Origin: Candidatus Saccharibacteria bacterium UBA7683 | GTDB taxonomy: Bacteria; Patescibacteriota; Saccharimonadia; Saccharimonadales; UBA7683 | Reading direction: 5' to 3' | Length of the DNA: 7,665 bases | NCBI GenBank assembly: GCA_002482925.1 | Contig: DLGX01000055.1 | Location: 1-7,665 of the forward strand | Shown here: in pieces, positions 1 through 5,099 of the stretch | Layout: the number at the start of each line of letters is the position of its first letter | Position numbering within the stretch: the stretch's first letter is position 1 | Notes under the pieces: generated by a model | The model's input: only the letters and a program-made list of their open reading frames with translations | What the model was told of the DNA's origin: nothing | The model's database searches: none | Made by a program: the position numbers and the translations under genes

Positions 1-1
1 A

Positions 2-1516
2 CCAGGAGCCACTGGAGTTATCAAAATGCAGAGCACGCGTAACAACTCTCAAGCAGGAGACTTCCACTTTGCAACGCTTACCTTTAAGGCAATCGCTAAT
101 GGCACCTGGGGCGTTCGACCTGGAACTGATAGCAGTATTATTAACTACCCAAGTAATACTGTTTCATTCACAATTGGAAGAGCAGATTATACCGTAAGTA
201 CACCAACTCCCCCGGTCGTAACACCGACTACACCAACGCCAACTCCAACACCCACCCCAACTCCAAGTCCAAAACCTACAGCTGGCGGAAGCTCAACGCA
301 AGCACCAGCACCAACCGCTCCAGTAGCATCTGCGGTGTCAGAAAGCGGCATGCAAATTACCGACTTAGTGGTAAGTGAACAAAATTATAGAAGTGTGCTC
401 GTTAGCTGGAATACTACAAAGCCTAGTACTAGCAAAATCAACTACAGCACAGATTTTGAAGACCTCTCAAATGAATCACTTAAAGAAGAACCTGCTACGT
501 CACACAGTATCAGACTAGAAGGCGATACACTCAGGGCTGGCAAGCATTATTACGCGCGCATAACTGCAGACGATGGGACTGGACCCACAACGCTCGATAC
601 AGAATTCGACACCAAAGCAATTTCAGTAATTATTAAAGCGACCGACACAGACGACAAGCCTATTGCCGATGCGTTAATTCAAGCAGGTGATGTCGAAGGA
701 AGTACTGACGAAAACGGTGAAGTAACCCTAGAACTACCTGAAGGAGACGTTTCAATATTCGCTCAAAAAGATGAGCTTTCGAAAGAACTAAATGAGACAA
801 TTGAAGTTCCGACAGATGAAAATATTCAGAGAATTACACTTTCTCTTAGTAAAGCTGCGGTAACACAAAAAGTATCTGTGCCTAAGGACAAATCCACTCC
901 TTGGTTAATAATTATTCTCCCAGTGGTGTTCGTTGCCGCGCTCGTAGCTTTTTTACTGTGGCGAAGGCGCAATCAACTCAGCGCCCAAAAAGCATATTAT
1001 GGCGACCCTCTTGAAGCTGAAAATTACACCCAAGAAGTAATTCCTTCAACTCCAACCCCGCTAGTATCTGAAAATAATGAAGCAACAAGCCCTCCAGTAG
1101 AAATACCAGCTGTAAAAAGTACGGTACTAGAAAACACTCCACCCCCTCCACCGATGCCCGAGCCTCAGTACATGCCACTAAGCGGACCAGAATTACCTCA
1201 TCATGCAACACTGCCTGAACTTGTTGGCCGATATGGCACGGAAGCCGCTACCGAGGGCTCAGAACTTCACACGTTGCCAGAAGTAGACAAATCGCTCTCC
1301 CCAACAGGTCAGCAAATTCCTAAACATACTTCGCTTAAAGATCTTGTAGAAACTCCCAGTGAACATAATGCATTTGCCGAACCTAATCCAGGCACTTCAG
1401 ACCTGCCTACATCGCCTAGGGATTTAGCAGATCTTGATACAGAATCAGAAGATGCCAGCAGTTCAAAGAAACATTCTGGCAAGCACCACGACGGTTCACT
1501 TACTATTGAACATTAA
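2..1516 (+). CDS. Cell-surface membrane-anchored protein, cohesin/Fn3-like (5' truncated)
   Basis: The reading frame is open from the first bases (codons from nt 2), so the true start lies outside the window; the ATG at nt 26 is probably internal. Counting from that Met, residues 1-54 look like the end of a cohesin-type beta domain (ATLTFKAIANGTWGV, then NTVSFTIG). Residues 60-84 form a Pro-Thr linker. Residues 108-195 resemble a fibronectin type III domain, and 199-274 a carboxypeptidase-regulatory-like beta domain (KPIADALIQAGD, STDENGEVTLELP). A membrane helix at 293-312 is followed by RRR, and a ~180-residue tail is rich in Pro, Glu and Ser with a His-rich end. By the positive-inside rule the domains are outside and the tail is cytoplasmic. 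The role is probably surface adhesion or scaffolding, but the domain calls are by eye. The 3' end overlaps the convergent methyltransferase gene by 14 bp. Confidence 0.75.
   Translation, partial: PGATGVIKMQSTRNNSQAGDFHFATLTFKAIANGTWGVRPGTDSSIINYPSNTVSFTIGRADYTVSTPTPPVVTPTTPTPTPTPTPTPSPKPTAGGSSTQAPAPTAPVASAVSESGMQITDLVVSEQNYRSVLVSWNTTKPSTSKINYSTDFEDLSNESLKEEPATSHSIRLEGDTLRAGKHYYARITADDGTGPTTLDTEFDTKAISVIIKATDTDDKPIADALIQAGDVEGSTDENGEVTLELPEGDVSIFAQKDELSKELNETIEVPTDENIQRITLSLSKAAVTQKVSVPKDKSTPWLIIILPVVFVAALVAFLLWRRRNQLSAQKAYYGDPLEAENYTQEVIPSTPTPLVSENNEATSPPVEIPAVKSTVLENTPPPPPMPEPQYMPLSGPELPHHATLPELVGRYGTEAATEGSELHTLPEVDKSLSPTGQQIPKHTSLKDLVETPSEHNAFAEPNPGTSDLPTSPRDLADLDTESEDASSSKKHSGKHHDGSLTIEH
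221..274 (+). repeat. Pro-Thr linker repeat (CCAACN-type hexamer)
   Basis: A run of near-identical CCNACN hexamers encodes an alternating Thr-Pro stretch (TPTPTPTPTPTPSPKP). Such linkers separate extracellular domains in surface proteins. The low-complexity DNA could change length by slippage in multiples of 6 bp without breaking the frame. Confidence 0.8.
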
Positions 1517-2087
1517 TGATCGCCAAACTTGCTTCAGTACGAAGTGTAAAATTGTGTGCTTGTCGCCATACATCGAGTGCCTTATTAACACCAGGTAGTT
1601 GTTCGTTTTGATAATCGTCTACTACTATGCATGCGCCCGGAGCAAGATTGTTCCATATAGCTCTGAGTGAATCGAGTATAGAATGGTAGTAGTCTCCGTC
1701 TAGGTATGCAAAACAAATTTCTTGCGGTACGTCACTGGCGGCAACCTCCGAAAACCATACTCTATGTATTTTAGGTAGTTGAAGGTTCATTTGTTTAAAG
1801 TTTTTAATGAGCTGATTTTTTGAAGCAAAGAGTTCACCTTTTTTAAATTGTTCGCCTGCGGGTGAAAGATCTTGGTCTGCCTTTTCGGGTAAGCCTTCGA
1901 ACGAATCATACACATGAAGTTGCTTGGTAGTGCGTTTAAGCTCTTTTTGTAAAAAAACACTTGTAGTGCCAACGTAACAGCCGAACTCCACTATGTCTCC
2001 ATTAATGCCACTGTCGATCACGCTCCTTAGTTCACGGAGGATAATTTGGATTTCCTTTTCGCTCACTTGATCTGAAAGTAGTTTCAT
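1503..2087 (-). CDS. TylF/MycF-like class I SAM-dependent methyltransferase
   Basis: 194 aa starting at MKLLSDQ. The start at nt 2087 is chosen because its ATG overlaps the TGA stop of the upstream MauE-like gene (ATGA, 4-nt overlap). A longer start at 2186 would lie wholly inside that gene. Residues 31-43 (DIVEFGCYVGTTS) are the glycine-rich SAM-binding motif I, D61 in VYDSFEGLP is the acidic residue after strand 2, and LDGDYY (129-134) plus VVDDY (155-159) match the acidic metal-binding positions of TylF/NovP-type sugar O-methyltransferases. By analogy D132, D157 and D158 would bind Mg2+. No signal peptide or membrane helix is visible, so it is cytoplasmic. The substrate is unknown; members of this family methylate sugars and other small molecules. 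It is the third gene of the CsoR operon, translation is probably coupled to the gene before it, and its 3' end overlaps the convergent surface-protein gene. Confidence 0.85.
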   Translation of the reverse strand: MKLLSDQVSEKEIQIILRELRSVIDSGINGDIVEFGCYVGTTSVFLQKELKRTTKQLHVYDSFEGLPEKADQDLSPAGEQFKKGELFASKNQLIKNFKQMNLQLPKIHRVWFSEVAASDVPQEICFAYLDGDYYHSILDSLRAIWNNLAPGACIVVDDYQNEQLPGVNKALDVWRQAHNFTLRTEASLAIINVQ

Positions 2088-2620
2088 ATAAGCAACATAC
2101 CGCCGGCCATAAGTCCCATAACCCCATATTCTATGAGTGTGACTGTGGTAAGTGGAACTTTTAGTATTGTGCCGAGACATGCACACATGAATTTTTCTTT
2201 TTTTGCGAGCTTGATACTGACACTAATTACATTTATAACCGTTATTAGAATTGTCAAAAAGTACAAGACTGGGTTTTGAAAGTTAAGAAGGTAAAGCACG
2301 CCAAGTGCCAGTTCGACAAATGGATACACGTACCCCCAAGTCGGGACACGCTTGGCAATTAAATCGTAGTGCGTATAGCCTTCTTTGAAGCCAGGTAGAT
2401 CGATAAACTTAAACAGGGCGAAGAATAAAAAGAAGTAACCCATAATTGCCATTGACCAGTTTATGAGCGTGTTACCCATTAAAAATACATGAGTAGCGCT
2501 GCTGGCTGCTATGAATGCGAACACGACCAACAATGGAACATAATCTTTTATTGAATGACTTGTAGGATCAAGTGCTGTTTTTAATGATTCTGTTGATTCG
2601 TGGTGATGAGCGTGGTCCAT
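2084..2620 (-). CDS. MauE/DoxX-like redox-associated integral membrane protein
   Basis: 178 aa. A His-rich N-terminus (MDHAHHHE) is followed by about five hydrophobic helices, near residues 27-48, 55-75, 96-113, 117-137 and 155-177. The segment FFALFKFIDLPGFKEGYTHYDLIAKRVPTWGYVYPFVELALGVL resembles MauE/DoxX-type proteins when read in pieces (the FALFKF helix, the YDLIAKR loop and the FVELALG helix). A C-terminal CACLGTILKVPLT block (C146, C148) offers a Cys pair for thiol-disulfide exchange or metal contact. The gene starts one base into the stop codon of the CsoR-family gene (TAATG), with a good ribosome site AGGGGA just upstream, so the two are co-expressed. Its position behind a metal sensor, the His cluster and the Cys pair suggest a role in metal or redox homeostasis at the membrane. 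That role is inferred; the family assignment is by pattern. Confidence 0.75.
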   Translation of the reverse strand: MDHAHHHESTESLKTALDPTSHSIKDYVPLLVVFAFIAASSATHVFLMGNTLINWSMAIMGYFFLFFALFKFIDLPGFKEGYTHYDLIAKRVPTWGYVYPFVELALGVLYLLNFQNPVLYFLTILITVINVISVSIKLAKKEKFMCACLGTILKVPLTTVTLIEYGVMGLMAGGMLLI

Positions 2621-2904
2621 TACTTTCCCCTGACATTACTTAGTTCGTATAAATTAAGCAGTTCTTCGAGCGCATCTTTTTGCGTAGTTGCATCTTTAGA
2701 AGAAAGCGCCATGGCTGCGTGGGTTTGCAGGTGGTTTTCTAAGATTAATTTATTGAGTGATCTGAGCGAACGTTGAATTGCGAGACTCTGAGTCATGATA
2801 TCTACACAATATTCTTCTTTAGTAATCATTTTTTCAAGGCCTTCAACCTGTCCTTTAATTATTTTGGTGCGATGGAGTGAGCGTTTTTTTATATCGTTAA
2901 TCAT
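2620..2904 (-). CDS. CsoR/RcnR-family metal-sensing transcriptional repressor
   Basis: 94 aa, the usual length for this all-helical DNA-binding family. HRTKIIKGQVEGLEKMI (11-27) is the conserved first helix, with the GQV signature at 18-20, followed by YCVDIMTQ and the NHLQTH segment. The metal-binding fingerprint reads C33, H58, H62. Copper CsoR proteins usually have Cys-His-Cys, whereas RcnR (Ni/Co) has His-Cys-His-His; here the second Cys is replaced by His and the N-terminal His is absent, so the metal cannot be named. Members are tetrameric repressors that release DNA on metal binding. A perfect palindromic operator lies 12 bp upstream inside the promoter, implying autorepression of the whole operon. 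There is no Shine-Dalgarno sequence before the ATG, and the -10 box ends 6 bp before it, so the mRNA may be leaderless. Confidence 0.92.
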   Translation of the reverse strand: MINDIKKRSLHRTKIIKGQVEGLEKMITKEEYCVDIMTQSLAIQRSLRSLNKLILENHLQTHAAMALSSKDATTQKDALEELLNLYELSNVRGK

Positions 2905-2910
2905 ATATTC

Positions 2911-2940
2911 ATAATATACCCCCCGGGGGTACTAGGTCAA
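2911..2940 (-). promoter_or_regulatory. Promoter of the csoR-like operon
   Basis: Reading the minus strand, TTGACC (2940-2935) matches the -35 consensus at 5 of 6 positions. TATTAT (2916-2911, 18-bp spacer) or the overlapping TATATT (2918-2913, 16-bp spacer) serves as the -10. With TATTAT, transcription would start at or next to the A of the ATG at 2904, giving a leaderless mRNA. The operator fills the spacer. Confidence 0.75.
2917..2931. promoter_or_regulatory. CsoR-family operator palindrome
   Basis: TACCCCCCGGGGGTA is a perfect 7-bp inverted repeat around a single central C. CsoR/RcnR-family operators are typically A/T-flanked G/C tracts of this shape. It sits between the -35 and -10 boxes of the operon, where a bound tetramer would block RNA polymerase. 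Confidence 0.85.
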
Positions 2941-2951
2941 GTGTTTTTTAT

Positions 2952-3746
2952 TTACTTCCAAAGACTGTTTTTTGATTTTTTCCAATCAGAAAGATTTTTC
3001 GGGTACGCATCATTGAGTGTGCCGTACACGCCAAAAGGATCGTAATATTTAGTTGGCTCTCCGTTAGAATCACGAGGTCCAAACACGGCAAAATGCAGGT
3101 GTGGTGATGTATAGTGCGTATACTGCGCCGTAGAAAAATCTGGCCGCTCATCACGCTTGAGGGCTGCAAAATCAAACGAACGAGGCCCCCACCCCATACC
3201 CGTCATTCCAGTTCTTCCTATTGGAGTACCCGCTTTGAGAAATACCGAAATTTCTGGTTTCTTATATTCACGTGGATCAATTTTTAAAACCTCTGAATAC
3301 ATTAAGTTAGTTTTGTGTGCTGATGGTGGGTAGTACGGAATCGATACATCTACCCAGTCGAGGTGCCCATACTGTGTATACATACCATTTTTATGCCAGC
3401 CTTGAATAAACAAACCTCCGAACCAAATTGGCCATTCTCCGTTTTTAGCCGGTGGTCTTAGTTCATCGCTATACGGGTTGCCTGCCCTGGCTTTTTGCAC
3501 GCTCACCAACGTGGGAATGTCCGCCTGGTCTTCAAGAAGAACTTCGCCAAATGTTGCTACGTAGTACCCATCTGCTGGTGCGTATACTGTAGTACCTCTT
3601 GGAACGTCAAAGTCTATCGCTTGATGTTTTTGCACACCATGCGTTGCTATTTCTTTTGAATCATATTCAAAACCCGCAGAGATAAATGGCGTGGTTTCTG
3701 GCGAGAAAACTGTTCTTAAAAAAGGTTTAATGAGCGTTGTGTTCAT
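2952..3746 (-). CDS. M23/LytM-type peptidase domain protein, no signal peptide
   Basis: 264 aa. All M23 metallopeptidase landmarks are present: HQAID (H41, D45) for zinc, YTQYGHL (H128), the G-x3-G-x2-G turn GTPIGRTGMTG (173-183), and SPHLHFAVF with H216 and H218. H41, D45 and H218 should bind zinc; H128 and H216 should be catalytic. Between the first zinc motif and the YGHL motif lies an unusually long stretch (about 67-120), so the fold carries an insertion relative to compact LytM domains. Family members cut peptidoglycan cross-bridges or regulate other wall enzymes. No signal peptide or membrane helix is present, and a stop codon five codons upstream of the ATG rules out an N-terminal extension. 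Export is therefore either non-classical or absent. The gene stands alone, 47 bp upstream of the csoR-like start, with its own promoter and a Crp-type palindrome. Confidence 0.88.
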   Translation of the reverse strand: MNTTLIKPFLRTVFSPETTPFISAGFEYDSKEIATHGVQKHQAIDFDVPRGTTVYAPADGYYVATFGEVLLEDQADIPTLVSVQKARAGNPYSDELRPPAKNGEWPIWFGGLFIQGWHKNGMYTQYGHLDWVDVSIPYYPPSAHKTNLMYSEVLKIDPREYKKPEISVFLKAGTPIGRTGMTGMGWGPRSFDFAALKRDERPDFSTAQYTHYTSPHLHFAVFGPRDSNGEPTKYYDPFGVYGTLNDAYPKNLSDWKKSKNSLWK

Positions 3747-3752
3747 TACTCC

Positions 3753-3758
3753 ATTATC
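3753..3758 (-). promoter_or_regulatory. -10 box of the M23 gene
   Basis: GATAAT on the minus strand, 5 of 6 matches to TATAAT. It ends 6 bp before the ATG at 3746, so the predicted start of transcription is at the ATG itself. A GGAG lies only 2 nt from the ATG, too close for a normal Shine-Dalgarno. No convincing -35 is visible; a Crp-type box takes its place upstream. Confidence 0.5.
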
Positions 3759-3778
3759 TTAGGTATGCTGTAAATCAC

Positions 3779-3796
3779 CTGTAATTTTACTTACAG
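3779..3796. promoter_or_regulatory. Candidate Crp/Fnr-type box upstream of M23
   Basis: CTGTAA-TTTTAC-TTACAG is a perfect inverted repeat with 6-bp arms and a 6-bp centre. This is the half-site spacing of Crp/Fnr-family operators (E. coli CRP TGTGA-N6-TCACA). The 16-bp core (3780-3795) is 21 bp from the -10 box, centred at -41.5 from the predicted transcription start. An extra CTGTAA half-site lies 11 bp away at 3768-3773. Confidence 0.55.
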
Positions 3797-3828
3797 ATTT
3801 GTCATGATGGGTCTGCATGTATGAGAGA

Positions 3829-4086
3829 TTAGTTTTGTGGACTGATATTTTTATACAGACCAATCAAGAGCACTGCACCTATTAATGAAACTACGGGCGT
3901 GAGCAACCTGAAGTCTGCTTGTGTATTGGTAATAATTTGTCCGAATGACCCGCCGATAAGACCGCCGACAACACCGAGTGTAATAAGTGGAAAAAGCTGT
4001 CTTCTGTCACCATTGTATATAAAAGTAACAGCTACAAGACCGGCTATGAGACCGAAAATTAACCACAAAGTAATACTTAGGAACAT
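3829..4086 (-). CDS. GlsB/YeaQ/YmgE-family small membrane protein
   Basis: 85 aa, the normal length of this family (Transgly_assoc). Three hydrophobic segments are visible: LSITLWLIFGLIAGLVAV (3-20), a glycine-rich one around LITLGVVGGLIGGSFGQII (34-52), and VVSLIGAVLLIGLY (65-78). The GLIAG motif, the GVVGGLIGG motif and the closing IGAVLLIGLY are characteristic. Family members are inner-membrane proteins linked to stress responses in several bacteria; the biochemical role is unsettled. It follows the 65-aa gene by 21 bp on the same strand, with an AAGG about 13 nt before the ATG as a weak ribosome site, so the two are probably co-transcribed from the divergent region near 4345. Confidence 0.88.
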   Translation of the reverse strand: MFLSITLWLIFGLIAGLVAVTFIYNGDRRQLFPLITLGVVGGLIGGSFGQIITNTQADFRLLTPVVSLIGAVLLIGLYKNISPQN

Positions 4087-4107
4087 AATTAAGAACGTGC
4101 CTTTTGT

Positions 4108-4305
4108 TTAGAGTTGATACTGGGCGTTGGGCTTATTGACGCTGAATCTTTTTGAAATATTTCTTACCCTTGAAACAACTGCTTCGTTATTGAATTTACT
4201 CGCATGTAAATCTGCAACTTGTGTGAGCTCTGGATGTTTAGAAAATCGTTCTTCTAGAAAGTGCGCTATTTTAACGTCAAGTTCTTTTGGACTTAGCTTT
4301 TTCAT
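4108..4305 (-). CDS. Small basic protein of unknown function
   Basis: 65 aa. I do not recognise a family. The sequence is soluble, has no Cys, carries a net positive charge (12 Lys/Arg against 7 Asp/Glu), and looks largely helical, with LDVKIAHFLEERFSKHPEL and EAVVSRVRNISKRF (41-54) as likely helices. Support for it being real comes from one of the strongest ribosome sites in the window, GAGGAAGG five bases before the ATG, and from its position 21 bp ahead of the GlsB-like gene on the same strand. It lies downstream of a promoter-like TACTAT (4350-4345) and a Crp-type palindrome shared with the divergent Crp/Fnr regulator. It may be a small cytoplasmic partner of the membrane protein or a stress-induced regulator, but nothing in the sequence decides this. 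Confidence 0.7.
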   Translation of the reverse strand: MKKLSPKELDVKIAHFLEERFSKHPELTQVADLHASKFNNEAVVSRVRNISKRFSVNKPNAQYQL

Positions 4306-4344
4306 TGTTTCCTTCCTCTCTATTTACACCGTGCTGATAGTACT

Positions 4345-4350
4345 ATAGTA
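4345..4350 (-). promoter_or_regulatory. -10 box for the 65-aa/GlsB-like operon
   Basis: TACTAT on the minus strand (4 of 6 to consensus), inside the perfect 10-bp palindrome TACTATAGTA (4341-4350). No recognisable -35 lies at the right distance, as expected for an activator-dependent promoter. The predicted transcript starts near 4338 and gives a 33-nt leader containing the strong ribosome site. Confidence 0.4.
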
Positions 4351-4370
4351 TGCAAAGTGTAGGTATATAG

Positions 4371-4388
4371 CTGTTAGCTTTATAACAA
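4371..4388. promoter_or_regulatory. Candidate Crp/Fnr-type box in the divergent promoter region
   Basis: TGTTA-GCTTTA-TAACA (4372-4387) is a perfect inverted repeat with 5-bp arms and a 6-bp centre, preceded by C as in the other boxes. It lies 21 bp from the minus-strand -10, centred at -41.5 for the small-gene/GlsB operon. On the plus strand it covers the -35 region of the Crp/Fnr gene. That geometry fits activation on one side and autorepression on the other. Confidence 0.5.
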
Positions 4389-4394
4389 AACGCG

Positions 4395-4403
4395 TGTTAA
4401 AAT
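4395..4403 (+). promoter_or_regulatory. Extended -10 promoter of the Crp/Fnr-like gene
   Basis: TGTTAAAAT (4395-4403) is an extended -10: TG, one base, then TAAAAT (5 of 6). The -35 position is poor (about 4375-4380) and is occupied by the palindrome. Predicted transcription start is near 4410. The ribosome site before the ATG at 4428 is weak (GAGA), so this gene may be expressed at a low level. Confidence 0.45.
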
Positions 4404-4427
4404 TCTTACACTTAACGAGACAACCTT

Positions 4428-5099
4428 ATGGAACAACTAATCGCGACCCTGAAATCAAAGAGTATCCGACAGACCGTTAAAAAGCGTTCCGTTGTGTTGT
4501 ATCAAGGCGAAATTCCACGTTATGTATACATTGTACTTAAAGGAGTGATTAAATCGTATTCGCTTACTACTTCTGGCGAAGAACAAGTTATTAAACTATA
4601 CGCCAAAAATAGTATTTTCACCGTGCCTTGGCTGTTCGGAAAATCGAATCATTCGCTCTACTATTACGAAGCGCAGACAGACTGCGTGCTTGCCTGTATT
4701 GATAAAGCAACATTTTTAGAAACACTAGAAAACGACTCTGAATTACAACGTGAAATGCTTGATTATTTTGCAACCGTCTACACAGGTTCAATGGTGCATA
4801 TCACCGCACTTGAACAAGCAAGAGCTAGAGAAAAAGTGCTCACAATTTTGTATTACCTCTGTCTTACAAACGGCACTGAATTTAAACCAGGAAAATACAA
4901 AGTAGAACTTCATCTTACGCATAGTATTATTGCATCGCTCTGCGGGATTACTCGTGAAACAACTGCGCTTGAACTAAGCAAGCTTAAAAAAGATAGCGTT
5001 GTTCGTTATACCGCCCGATATTATTTAATTGATAAGCAAGCAATAGAAAAATTACTAGGTGAAGATAACTTCGCCAATTTACAACTTAATAATAGTTAG
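4428..5099 (+). CDS. Crp/Fnr-family transcriptional regulator
   Basis: 223 aa, typical family length. Residues ~15-105 form the cyclic-nucleotide-binding-like beta-roll (VVLYQGEIPRYVYIVLKGVIKSY; GEEQVIKLYAKNSIF), ~106-135 the dimer helix, and ~140-215 a winged helix with the helix-turn-helix LTHSIIASLCGITRETTALE (163-182). The recognition helix keeps the Arg-Glu pair of CRP (R176, E177) but has Leu181 where CRP has Arg185. The cAMP-contacting Arg-Ser of CRP is not visible, and there is no N-terminal Cys cluster as in FNR (Cys only at 86, 90, 145 and 172). The signal is therefore unknown. The start is fixed by an in-frame TAA 13 bp upstream of the ATG. It is divergent from the small-gene/GlsB operon, and its stop overlaps the convergent response-regulator stop by 4 bp. 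Matching palindromes nearby suggest local control. Confidence 0.9.
   Translation: MEQLIATLKSKSIRQTVKKRSVVLYQGEIPRYVYIVLKGVIKSYSLTTSGEEQVIKLYAKNSIFTVPWLFGKSNHSLYYYEAQTDCVLACIDKATFLETLENDSELQREMLDYFATVYTGSMVHITALEQARAREKVLTILYYLCLTNGTEFKPGKYKVELHLTHSIIASLCGITRETTALELSKLKKDSVVRYTARYYLIDKQAIEKLLGEDNFANLQLNNS

Noticed and set aside
978..1211. Minus-strand open frame of 77 codons
   Set aside because: It is antisense to the tail of the surface protein, has no family features, and arises from biased codons in that region.
2088..2186. Longer start for the methyltransferase adding 33 residues
   Set aside because: The extra stretch lies wholly inside the MauE-like gene, its sequence is low in family features, and the ATGA overlap at 2087 gives a natural coupled start just before the conserved domain.
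2948..3175. Minus-strand open frame of 75 codons
   Set aside because: It overlaps the end of the M23 gene in another frame; the M23 frame carries the conserved motifs.
3779..3796. Palindrome read as a transcription terminator of the GlsB-like gene
   Set aside because: The stem is only 6 bp and A/T-rich and is not followed by a T run on the minus strand; its sequence repeats at other promoters, which fits an operator better.
3899..4348. Two plus-strand open frames opposite the GlsB-like and 65-aa genes (3899-4111, 4127-4348)
   Set aside because: They mirror the minus-strand genes, which have family motifs or a strong ribosome site; the plus frames have neither.
4355..4413. Inverted repeat AAGTGTA (4355-4361) and TACACTT (4407-4413)
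   Set aside because: The 7-bp arms are 45 bp apart with no matching spacing elsewhere; chance is a sufficient explanation.
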